DNA of 64,000 nucleotides from positions 7,118,001 through 7,182,000 of the forward strand of contig NZ_CP109171.1 in the NCBI RefSeq assembly GCF_036246005.1. The letters are read 5' to 3'. The notes under the pieces are model-generated. The model had not been told where the DNA came from. It did no database searches and was given only the letters and a program-made list of their open reading frames with translations. The number at the start of each line of letters is the position of its first letter. Positions within the stretch are counted from its first letter, which is position 1. Origin of the DNA: Streptomyces sp. NBC_01723. Its GTDB lineage: Bacteria; Actinomycetota; Actinomycetes; Streptomycetales; Streptomycetaceae. The translations under genes were made by a program, and so were the position numbers. Positions 8,873-17,835 of the stretch are shown in pieces.

Positions 8873-10063
8873 ATGGCCACGATCTGGGCCGGCATCGACG
8901 CAGGCAAGACCCACCACCACTGCGTCGCGATCGACGAGGGCGGCCGTCAGCTGCTGTCGCGACGCGTCACCAACGACGAACCCGAGCTGCTCGAACTCCT
9001 CGCCGATGTCCTGGGCCTGGGCGACGAGGTGACTTGGGGCATCGACCTGGCCGACGACGGAGCCGCCCTGGCCATCGCGATCCTGATCAACCACAGTCAG
9101 TCGGTGCGCTACATCTCCGGCAGGGCCATTCACCGCGCCTCCGAGGGCTACCGCGGCGAGGGAAAGACCGACGCCAAGGACGCCGCCGTCATCGCTGACC
9201 AGACCCGCGTTCGCCGCGATCTGCACTCCTTACGCGCCAGCGACGAGACCGTCACCGACCTCAGGATTCTCACCAACCGCCGCACGGACCTGGTCGCTGA
9301 CCGCACCCGGACCGTCAACCGGCTCCGTGCCCAGCTCACCAGCATTTTCCCCAGCCTGGAACGGGCCCTGGACCTCGCCAACACAGGCCCGCTGACCTTG
9401 CTGACGGGCTACCAGACTCCGGCAGCTCTCCGCCGGATCGGCGTCAAACGGCTGGAGACCTGGCTGCGCAACCGCAAGGTCATCCGCGCTGACCGGCTTG
9501 CCGTGACCGCTGTCCAGGCCGCCGAGCGCCAGCACACAAGCCTCCCCGGAGAGGAGCTGACCGCCCAGCTGGTGCACACGCTGGCGAAGGAGGTAATCGT
9601 CCTCAACCAGCAGATCACCGAGGTTGACAAGCTCATCGAGGCCCGGTTTCGCGACCATCACACCTACGAAGTGATCACCAGCATGCCCGGCCTGGGCGTC
9701 ATCCTCGGCGCCGAGTTCCTGGCCGCCACCGGCGGCGACATGGCTGCCTTCGGTACCCCTGACCGCCTTGCCGGCTTCGGTGGTGTCGCGCCCGTTCCCC
9801 GTGACTCAGGCAAGATAAGCGGGAATCTACGGCGTCCCCAGCGATACAACCGCCGCCTCCAGCGCGTCTTCTACACCTCGGCACTGTTCAGCATCCGTTA
9901 CTGCGAAGACTCGCGCCGGTTTTACGACCGCAAGCGTGCCGAGGGCAAGCGTCACACGCAAGCGGTCCTTGCTCCTGCCCGCCGCCGTGTCAACGTCCTC
10001 TGGGCTCTTCTGCGCGACGGGCGGTGCCACCAACAGACGCCCCCCATCGCTCTGGCGGCTTGA
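8873..10063 (+). CDS. IS110 family transposase/recombinase
   Basis: 396 residues, full length. The N-terminal RuvC-like DEDD domain begins IWAGIDAGKTHHHCVAID (first Asp at residue 8) and includes GKTDAKDAAVIADQ with the later acidic residues. A coiled-coil middle follows, then the C-terminal Transposase_20 domain (ITSMPGLGVILGAEFLAATGG, GFGGVAPVPRDSGK, with the candidate nucleophilic Ser in that block). The start ATG is preceded by GGAGG (8862-8866). No lesion seen. Confidence 0.92.
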   Translation: MATIWAGIDAGKTHHHCVAIDEGGRQLLSRRVTNDEPELLELLADVLGLGDEVTWGIDLADDGAALAIAILINHSQSVRYISGRAIHRASEGYRGEGKTDAKDAAVIADQTRVRRDLHSLRASDETVTDLRILTNRRTDLVADRTRTVNRLRAQLTSIFPSLERALDLANTGPLTLLTGYQTPAALRRIGVKRLETWLRNRKVIRADRLAVTAVQAAERQHTSLPGEELTAQLVHTLAKEVIVLNQQITEVDKLIEARFRDHHTYEVITSMPGLGVILGAEFLAATGGDMAAFGTPDRLAGFGGVAPVPRDSGKISGNLRRPQRYNRRLQRVFYTSALFSIRYCEDSRRFYDRKRAEGKRHTQAVLAPARRRVNVLWALLRDGRCHQQTPPIALAA

Positions 10064-11537
10064 CAAACACCATTAGGAATCCGGGGCGAGTTCTACTTCT
10101 GTCTCACCGCTCGTTCGGATGCGCTGTTCGAGCTGGCGGATGCGGTTCTGTGCGGTGATGGGCCGGTGAGATCCCTGGCCGAGCTGTCGCTGGTGGGCGA
10201 ATACCGCCGTGGGCACGGAGGACTCTACGCCGCTGTCTCAAAGGGCCGGGTCGACGCGGATCGGATGCGGCAGGCTCTGGCCTCGGTGTCCCTGCCGCGG
10301 GCGGCCGACGGCCGGCTGGTCCTGGCCGTCGACATCACTTGCTGGCTGCGGCCGGACGCCCACACCTCACCGGAGCGGATCCTGTGTCACACCTACGGCC
10401 GGGGCAAGGACCAGCACATCCCCGTCCCCGGCTGGCCGTACTCGATCATCTGCGCGCTCGAGCCGGGCCGTAGCTCGTGGACCGCCCCGCTGGACGCTCT
10501 GCGTCTGGCGCCTGGGGACGACAGCGCCGCCGTCACCGCCCGGCAGTGGCGCGAGCTGGTCGAGCGGCTGATCACCGCAGGCCAGTGGCAGGTCGGCGAT
10601 CCGGATGTCCTCGTCATCGCGGACGCTGGATACGACGCGCCCCGCCTGGCCCACCTCCTGCGGGATCTGCCGGTGAAAGTCCCGGCCAGGATGCGGTCGG
10701 ACCGCGTCCTGCGCAGGCCAGCCCCGCCACGGCAGCCTCACACCATGGGCCGGCCGCCCCGGCACGGCGGCGAGTTCGTCTTCGGGCAGCCTGACACCTG
10801 GGGCACCCCGGACACCCACACGGTCACCGACACGCGCCTCTACGGCACCGCCGTCGCCCGGTCCTGGGACCGGCTCCATCCCAAGCTCACCCACCGTTCT
10901 TCCTGGGCCGCGGCCGACGGTTCACTCCCGATCGTCGAGGGGACAGTGATCCGCTTGGACATCGATCATCTGCCCAGCGGAGCCACCCCGAAGCCGGTCT
11001 GGCTGTGGTGGTCGGGCACCGGCGCCACCGAAGCGGACGCCGACCGACGCTGGCAGGCATACCTGCGTCGCTTCGACATCGAGCACACCTTCCGCCTGTT
11101 CAAGCAGACGCTCGGCTGGACCTGCCCGAAGATCCGCACCCCCGAGGCGGCCGACCGCTGGACCTGGCTGATCCTCGCGGCTTACACCCAACTGCGGCTG
11201 GCCCGGCCACTCGCAGCCGACCGGCGTCGCCCATGGGAGAGACCCGTTGCCTCAGACAGGCTGACCCCGGCACGTGTCCGCCGCGACTTTCGGCACATCC
11301 GCCCCACGGTCCTCTGCCCGGCCGGGGCACCGAAATCCACCCGCCCCGGACCTGGACGACCTCCCGGCCGGAAGAACACCCGGCCCACCCCACGCCACGA
11401 CGTCCACACACCCCGCAAAACGAGGGCTACCACGTCCCGGAACAAGAAGCCGACCACTCCCCGCCCCCGCCGCACAGGTTAAAGATCAAGCTAGTCTTCT
11501 GAGTCAGGAATTCTGTTCAGTTGTGTAGGGTTGCCTG

Positions 11538-12230
11538 GTGGCGCGTACTGGGCGGCCGAAGGCCGAGTTGATCCTGTCGGATGCGGAACGGGCTGCGCTG
11601 GAGGGATGGGTGCGGCGCCGTTCCACCCCGCAGGCGTGGGCTTTGCGGTGTCGGATCATCCTGGCCTGCGCGACAGGCGCGTCGAACAAAGACGTGGCCG
11701 CGCAGTTGGGCTCCACGCCGCATGCGGTGGGCCGCTGGCGGAAGCGGTTCGTCGGGCACCGGATCGCCGGGCTGGGTGACATGCCGCGCCCGGGCGGCCC
11801 CCGGACGGTCACCGACGAGCAGGTCGCTGCGGTGGTGAAGCGGACGCTCGAGTCGACGCCGAAGAACGCCACGCACTGGTCGACGCGGGCGATGGCGAAG
11901 GAGATGGGCCTGTCGCAGTCGACCGTGTCACGGATCTGGCGGGCCTTCGGCCTGCAGCCGCACCGCACAGAGACCTTCAAGCTGTCCACGGACCCGTACT
12001 TCGTCGACAAGGTCCACGATGTCGTCGGCCTCTATCTGGACCCGCCCGAACGCGCTCTGGTGTTCTGCGTCGACGAGAAGTCGCAGATCCAGGCCCTGGA
12101 CCGCTCCCAGCCGGTGCTGCCGATGATGCCCGGCGTCCCGCAGCGCCTCACCCACGACTACGTGCGCGCGGGCACCACCACATTGTTCGCCGCTCTCGAG
12201 GTGGCCACCGGCAAGGTGATCGGCTCCCTG
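11538..12230 (+). pseudogene. IS630 transposase, 3' end replaced by IS110 fragment
   Basis: GTG start with MARTGRPKAELILSDAERAAL, an HTH (SNKDVAAQLGSTPHAVGRWRKRF) and the first catalytic Asp in LVFCVDEKSQIQALDRS. Homology to other IS630 copies stops at ATGKVIGSL (~12230) and an IS110 C-terminal piece follows. The remaining two catalytic residues are missing. The IS end GTCTTCTGAGTCAGG begins at 11494 after TA. Confidence 0.85.
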
Positions 12231-12655
12231 CAAGGATCGAAGAACTTCTGGAGGCCCACCCTCTTTCCCAGGTCCTGATCTCGATGCCCGGCATCGGGGT
12301 CAGGACCGCGGCCCGCATCCTCATCGACGTCGGTGACGGCAGCGGCTTCGCCACCGCCGGCCACCTCGCCGCCTACGCGGGCCTGGCACCCGTGACCAGG
12401 AACTCCGGCTCCTCCATCCGCGGCGAACACCCTTCCAGGCGCGGCAACAAACAGCTCAAACGGGCCTTCTACCTCGCCGCGTTCGCCTCGCTCTCCCAGC
12501 CCGAGTCCCGTGCTTACTACGACCGAAAACGTCGCGAGGGGAAGCACCATGTCGCAGCCCTCGTCGCACTCGCCCGACGCCGCATCGACGTCCTCTTCGC
12601 GATGCTCCGAGACGGCACCTTCTACCAGCCGCCCACCCCTGTTACAGCTTGACGA
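12231..12655 (+). pseudogene. IS110 transposase, C-terminal fragment
   Basis: Reads RIEELLEAHPLSQVLISMPGIGVRTAARIL..., HLAAYAGLAPVTRNSGSSIRGE (Transposase_20 domain) and RRIDVLFAMLRDGTFY to a stop at 12652. The N-terminal RuvC-like half is absent. It differs clearly from the complete IS110 at 8873-10063, so it is a different member. It is joined to IS630 on the left and an IS5 piece on the right. Confidence 0.85.
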
Positions 12656-13052
12656 AGCCCATAGAGGCACCTTTTCGGGCCCCGGCCGCATGCTGGTGGG
12701 CCCGGACGATCGTGGAGTCGACCGCCACCAGCCACTCGATGTCGCCTGCCGCGTCCGCCTTCGCCTGCGCGGCCCGCAGCATCCGGTCGAACGTCCCATC
12801 CGCCGCCCACCTGCGGAAACGGGTGTGCAGCGTGGCCCACGGACCATAGCGTTCGGGCACATCCCGCCAGGCTGTTCCGGTGCGGAACTTCCACACGATC
12901 CCGTTCAGCACCCTGCGGTCGTCCAGCCGCTTCCGCCCCCGCAACGATTCGGGCAGCAGTGGCCGGACGAACTCCCACTCGGCGTCCGACAGTTCATGAC
13001 GACGTATCACGTCACCATGATCCACCAGCGGTGATCATTTGAAGACACTGCC
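12656..13052 (-). pseudogene. IS5 transposase N-terminal fragment
   Basis: Starts at 13025 (MDHGDVIRRHELSDAEWEF) and covers the DUF4096 domain through VDSTIVRAHQHAAGARKG, stopping where the IS110 fragment begins. It keeps one terminal repeat (GAAGACACTGCC near 13040-13052). It is related to, but distinct from, the 915-bp IS5 at 15571-16485. Confidence 0.8.
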
Positions 13053-13098
13053 TAGTCTTCTGAGTCAGGAGTTCTGTTCAGATGTGTAGGGTTGCCTG

Positions 13099-14189
13099 GT
13101 GGCGCGTACTGGGCGGCCGAAGGCCGAGTTGATCTTGTCGGATGCGGAGCGGGCTGCGCTGGAGGGGTGGGTGCGGTGCTGTTCCACCCCGTAGGCGTGG
13201 GCTTTGCGGTGCCGGGTCATCCTGGCCTGTGCGACTGGCGCGTCCAACAAGGACGTGGCCGCACAGCTCGGTTCGACACCGCATGCGGTGGGCCGCTGGC
13301 GGAGGCGGTTCGTCGGGCACCGGATCGCCGGGCTGGGTGACGTGCCGCGCTCTGGCGGGCCCCGGACGGTCACCGACGAGCAGGTCGCTGCGGTGGTGAA
13401 GCGGACGCTGGAGACCGCGCCGAAGAACGCCACGCACTGGTCGACGCGGGCGATGGCCACGGAGACGGGTCTGTCGCAGTCGACCGTGTCGCGGATCTGG
13501 CGGGCCTTCGGCCTGCAGCCGCACCGCACCGCACCGAGACGTTCAAGCTGTCGACGGACCCGCACTTCGTCGACAAGGTCCACGACGTGGTCGGCCTCTA
13601 TCTGGACCCGCCCGAGAAGGCCCTGGTGCTCTGTGTCGACGAGAAGTCGCAGATCCGGGCCCTTGACCGGTCCCAGCCGGTGCTGCCGATGATGCCCGGC
13701 GTCCCGCAGCGGGTCACCCACGTGCGCGCGGGCACCGCCACGTTGTTCGCCGCACTGGAGGTGGCCACGGGGAAGGTGATCGGCTCCCTGCACCGCCGGC
13801 ACCGTGCCGAGGAGTTCAAGAAGTTCCTGATCAAACTCGACCGGGAGGTGCCGGCGGGCCTGGACGTGCATCTGGTGCTGGACAACTACGCCACCCACAA
13901 GACCCCAGCCATCAAAACCTGGCTGCTGGCCCACCCCCGCTTCCACCTGCACTTCACACCCACCGGCTCGTCCTGGCTCAACCTGGTCGAGCGGTGGTTC
14001 GCCGAGCTGACGAGCAAGCAGATACGGCGAGGCGTCCACAGAAGCGTCCAGGCGCTGGAGAAGGACATCCGGACCTGGACCGCCGCATGGAACACCGATC
14101 CCAAGCCCTACATCCGGACGAAGACCGCAGACGAGATCCTCGAACGCCTCGCCAGCTATCTGAACAGAAATCCTAACTCAGAAGACTAG
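13099..14189 (+). pseudogene. IS630 transposase with nonsense and frameshift
   Basis: The element spans 13055-14186 (1132 bp) with TA on both sides. Two lesions relative to the copy at 11538: CAG to TAG at 13192-13194 (STPQAW to STP-stop), and a 5-nt tandem duplication GCACC near 13525-13535 that shifts frame inside LQPHRTETF. The rest is well kept, including VLCVDEKSQIRALDRS, VHLVLDNYATHKT and WLNLVERWFAEL (D, D, E). The terminal stop TAG at 14187-14189 comes from the TA duplication plus the next G. Confidence 0.88.
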
Positions 14190-14240
14190 TACTCCAGTGA
14201 GAAATCGTTGCCTGAGCTGGTCGGTTTCGTTGTTCCGGGC

Positions 14241-15571
14241 ATGGTGGGGATGGATGAAGCTAGTTTGTGGGCTGAGGAGTTGGAGTCGGTCTTCGCGCGT
14301 GTGGCGAGCCGGTTCTCTCGGGTGGATGTGCGGTGGCGGATGCGGGACTACCTGCGCGGTCTGCTGGCGCCGGTGGAGCGGAAGAGCGGCAGGCAATTGG
14401 CCGAGTATGCAGGTCATCGAGGGCCAGCCAGCTTCCAGCATCTGCTGAACGGCGCCTCCTGGGACGCTGACGCGGTCCGAGACGATCTGCAGCAACACGT
14501 CGCCGAGCGGCTTGGCACCCCGGAGGGGGTTCTGATCATCGACGACACCGGTGCCCTGAAGAAGGGCACCACCTCTGCCGGCGTGCAGCGGCAGTACTCG
14601 GGCACGGCCGGCCACACCGAGAACTGCCAGATCGGGGTGTTCGCCGCTTACGGCTCCTCGAGGGGCAGGGCTCTGGTGAACCGGGAGCTCTACCTGCCCA
14701 AGTCCTGGACCGGTGCGGGACCGCGAAAGTCCCCGCCAGCCGTGGGTTCGCGACCGAGGGAGAACTGGCCCGCGCGATGATCCTGCGAGCTCTTGCTTCA
14801 CCCCTGCCGATCGCCTGGGTGACGGGTGACTGCGCCTACGGACAGGAATGGCGCATGCGCCGCACCCTGGAAGAAGCCGGCGTCGGCTACGTCCTGGCCG
14901 TGCCGAAGTCTCAGCACCTCCACGGACCATTCAGCCGTATCGATCGCGCCATCGCCGACGCATCAGATGAGGCATGGGAACGCCACTCCTGCGGTGACGG
15001 CGCCAAAGGCCCGCGCGTCTACGACTGGGCCGCCGCAAGGCTGCCGGCCATCTGGGACTTCGACGGCGATCGGCCCACCCACCAGCGGTGGGTGCTGGCC
15101 CGCCGCAGCCTGACCCGACCGGACGAGTTGACCAACTTCCTCGCATACGCACCGAACGGCACCAGCGTCGAGGACCTGGTCCGCATCGCCGGATCGCGCT
15201 GGGCGATCGAGGAAGCCTTCCAGGCCGCGAAGAACGAATGCGGCCTCGATCAGTACGAAGTCCGCCGCTATCCGGGCTGGTACCAGCACATCACTCTGGC
15301 CATGCTCGCCCATGCCTTCCTGGCCGCCGTCGCCGTCCAAGCCGCCGAAAGGGGGGGCAGCAGAAACGACACCACCAGCACCATCCGCTTCACCGTGGCA
15401 GAAGTCCGCCGGCTCCTGGAAGCTCTGCTGCCCCGCCCCACCCCACGCCCAGGAGCGGTTGTCCACGCCCTGAACTGGTCCCTCTGGCGCAGACGGCACC
15501 AAGCCACAGCCCGACGCTGCCACTACCGACGAAGGACCAGCTCAGGCAACGATGTCTCACTGGAGTACTAG
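14241..15571 (+). pseudogene. IS701 family transposase, frameshifted
   Basis: The element is 14190-15567, inverted repeats TACTCCAGTGAG / CTCACTGGAGTA, CTAG on both sides. The N-terminal frame (ATG 14241) has MRDYLRGLLAPVERKSGRQLAEYAG and the catalytic Asp block [29 protein letters not shown] single-base indel near 14725 shifts the frame before RGFATEGELARAM. The C-terminal frame has VTGDCAYGQEWRMRR, SRWAIEEAFQAAKNECGLDQYEVRRYPGW and ends LEY-stop, the TAG being part of the CTAG duplication. Confidence 0.88.
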
Positions 15572-15580
15572 GGTCCGTCT

Positions 15581-16460
15581 TCAAACGGATCTTGCCCAGA
15601 GTAGGAATGAGGCGAGATTGACCGCTGCTTCGTAGGAAGTGGCGGTCTTCTCGTATCGAGTGGCGATGCCGCGGAAGCCCTTGAGACGGTTGAAGCAGCG
15701 CTCAACGACGTTGCGGCGACGGTAGAGATGCCGGTCGAATGCCGGTGGTCGGCCGCCGTGACGTCCGCGGTTGTGACGGTGCCGTCGCTGGTCGGTCTTC
15801 TCCGGGATGGTGTGTGCGATGCCGCGTTTGCGCAGGTAGGCGCGGAAGCCGCGGGAGCTGTAGGCCTTGTCCGCGATGACCTGGTCGGGCCTGCAGCGTG
15901 GTCGTCCGACGCCGGTTCGCGGGATGTGGATGCGTTCGAGGAGCGGGCGTGCGCAGATGCTGTCGTGCCGTTGGCCGGGTGTCAGCAGGATGGCGAGGGG
16001 CCGGCCGCGGCCGTCGCAAGCGAGGTGAATTTTGGTGGTCAGTCCGCCTCGGGATCGGCCGAGGGCGTGATCGTCCGGTTCGTCCTGCCGGTGGTTCCCC
16101 TTTTCGGCCGGTGGCAGCAGCGTGCTGGTGGGCACGGACGATGGTGGAGTCGATCTGGACCAACCAGTCGATGTCGCCGGCCGCGTCCGCTTCGGCTTGG
16201 ACCTGCTGAAGCGCTCGGGCGAACACGCCGTCCAGGGCGTAGCGGCGGAACCGGGTGTAGACCGTCTTCCACGGCCCGTAGCGTTCCGGCAGGTCACGCC
16301 AGGAGATACCGGTGCGGATCTTGTAGACCATCCCGTTGATGACCTGGCGGTCCGACACACGCGGACGTCCCGTGGCGGCCCGCGGTATCAGTGGAGCAAG
16401 TAACTCCCATTCCGCATCCGTGAGTTCATGGCGGCGTATCACCCCACCATGATCCACCAC
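15581..16460 (-). CDS. IS5 family transposase (915-bp element), two frames
   Basis: The element 15571-16485 has ends GGGTCCGTCTTC / GAAGACGGACCC and TA on both sides. The N-terminal frame from 16460 (MVDHGGVIRRHELTDAEWELL) carries WLVQIDSTIVRAHQHAAA. The C-terminal frame to 15581 carries RGGLTTKIHLACDG, DQVIADKAYSSRGFR (second Asp) and RRNVVERCFNRLKGFR (Glu). The frames meet at a slippery AAAAGGGG near 16095-16102, so -1 frameshifting probably makes the full enzyme. A near-identical copy is at 40428-41342. Confidence 0.88.
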
Positions 16461-16487
16461 CTCAGTGATCTTTGAAGACGGACCCTA

Positions 16488-16806
16488 GGTCCGCCTGGAC
16501 ACCTGCGACTACTCGGTGCTTCCGCTGGCCGTCGGCCGCCGCATCGAAGTCACCGCCGACCCGGACCAGGTCCTGGTGACCTGCGACGGCGTGGAGGCCG
16601 CCCGCCATGCCCGTAGCTGGGCTCGCCACCAGACGATCACCGATCCGGACCATGCGGCCGCTGCCGCGGCCGCCCGCAAGGCGGCCGGCGGCACGAAACC
16701 GGCGCCGATGGACGTGACGGAAGTCGAGGAACGCTCGCTGGACACATACGACCGGATCTTCGGCGTCATCGACGGCGGGCTGAGCACGGGTGGAGGGGTA
16801 GCGTGA
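16488..16806 (+). pseudogene. istA: IS21 istA, C-terminal remnant
   Basis: Only the last ~105 residues remain: VRLDTCDYSVLPLAVGRRIEVTAD, ARHARSWARHQTITDP and the end GGGVA. The 5' part is cut by the IS5 at 15571-16485 and is not found elsewhere in the window. The stop overlaps the istB start (TGATG), the usual istA-istB coupling. Not functional. Confidence 0.85.
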
Positions 16807-17615
16807 TGAGCACGAAGATCGGCACGAACCAGGCCGGGACCAGCCGCGACGTCGGCTCCGAACTGATCTACCTGAACAAAGGGCTGAAAGCCCCAGCTCT
16901 GCGGGACGCTGCTGCCAGGCTCGCCGAGCGGGCCCGCGACGAGGGCTGGAGCCAGGAGGAGTATCTGGCCGCCTGCCTCCAGCGGGAGCTCGCCGCCCGC
17001 GACTCCCACGGCGCCGAGGGACGCATCCGGGCGGCGGCCCGCTTTCCCTCTCGCAAGTCGCTGGAGGACTTCGACTTCGACCGCCAGCGGTCCGTGAAAC
17101 GCAAGGTCATCGCCCATCTGGGGACGCTGGACTTCGTCGCTGGAAAGGAGAATGTGATCTTCCTGGGGCCGCCCGACACCGGCAAGACCCACCTCGCCAC
17201 CGGGCTCGGCATCCGGGCCTGCCAGGCCGGCCACCGGGTCGCCTTCGGCACCGCCGCCCAGTGGGCCACCCGCCTCGCCGAGGACCCTCAAGCAGCGCGT
17301 CCGAGCGACGAGTTGACCCGGCTGGGACGGATCCCGCTGATCGTGATCGACGAAGAGGGCTACATCCCCTTCGAGCCCGAGGCCGCGAACCTGTTCTTCC
17401 AGTTCATCTCGGGCCGCTACGAACGCGCCTCGGTGATCGTGACCAGCAACAAGCCCTTCGGGCGCTGGGGCGAGGTCTTCGGCGACGACACCGTCGCCGC
17501 CGCGATGATCGACCGACTCGTCCATCATGCCGAGGTCATCTCGCTCAAGGGCGACAGCTATCGCATGCGCGGCCGCGACCTCGGACGAGTTCCCGCCGCC
17601 AACACCGGGAAATGA
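16806..17615 (+). CDS. istB: IS21 helper ATPase IstB
   Basis: ~269-residue AAA+ ATPase that helps IS21 transposase choose targets. Visible are Walker A GPPDTGKTH (usually GPPGTGKTH; the Gly-to-Asp change still fits GxxxxGKT), Walker B LIVIDEEGYIPFEPEA, sensor-like IVTSNKPFGRW and the C-terminal AMIDRLVHHAEVISLKGDSYR. Full length, but orphaned because istA is truncated. Confidence 0.9.
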   Translation: MSTKIGTNQAGTSRDVGSELIYLNKGLKAPALRDAAARLAERARDEGWSQEEYLAACLQRELAARDSHGAEGRIRAAARFPSRKSLEDFDFDRQRSVKRKVIAHLGTLDFVAGKENVIFLGPPDTGKTHLATGLGIRACQAGHRVAFGTAAQWATRLAEDPQAARPSDELTRLGRIPLIVIDEEGYIPFEPEAANLFFQFISGRYERASVIVTSNKPFGRWGEVFGDDTVAAAMIDRLVHHAEVISLKGDSYRMRGRDLGRVPAANTGK

Positions 17616-17835
17616 CCAACATCAACTGACACAGCGGGGGTCATTTTTCACCCGCCGGAATCGGCTCACCTTTCAAGCGTCGCCGACAGTCGCGTTCCAC
17701 ACGTGTGAGATGCGACCGGGGTGGGCGCCCTCATTACCCCGGGACGGTTGTGTCCTCCCGGCTGACTCGGTGGCTTCGACCGGCACCGGCCGCTTCTCAG
17801 CCCGCCAGTCCTGCACCACGCTCTTAGACCGTGTC

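Larger units (their letters stand above)
8670..10084 (+). mobile_element. IS110 family element
   Basis: The boundaries come from reconstructing the host gene: CGG is present at both junctions (8667-8669 and 10082-10084), and excision joins GGGATGCGG to GGCGAGTTC in frame. The element has no inverted repeats, a 203-nt non-coding left end and an ~20-nt right end, which is the IS110-group architecture. The 9-mer ATTAGGAAT occurs in the left end (8783-8791) and immediately before the right core (10072-10080). Confidence 0.8.
8589..11482 (+). pseudogene. IS4/IS701-like DDE transposase, split by IS110
   Basis: Codons 1-27 are at 8589-8669 (MSLLHRDVRREPP...LFCGMR) and the remaining 465 residues at 10085-11482 (GEFYFCLTARSDALF onward). 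Removing IS110 restores one open frame of 492 residues. The C-terminal part shows the YREK signature Y-x2-R-x3-E-x6-K (YLRRFDIEHTFRLFK near 11066-11110) of the IS4 superfamily, plus DVLVIADAGYDAPRLAHLL, a likely catalytic Asp. The tail is very basic. As it stands only a product lacking the first ~27 residues could be made, from GTG 10166. Confidence 0.82.
8450..11490 (+). mobile_element. IS4-superfamily element with CTAG duplication, split by IS110
   Basis: Perfect 13-bp terminal inverted repeats (CTTGATCTTTAAC at 8450; GTTAAAGATCAAG ending 11490) are flanked by CTAG at 8446-8449 and 11491-11494. It inserted exactly between the upstream end of repeat gene A and an IS630 end. An IS110 (8670-10084) lies inside its transposase gene. 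Confidence 0.88.
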
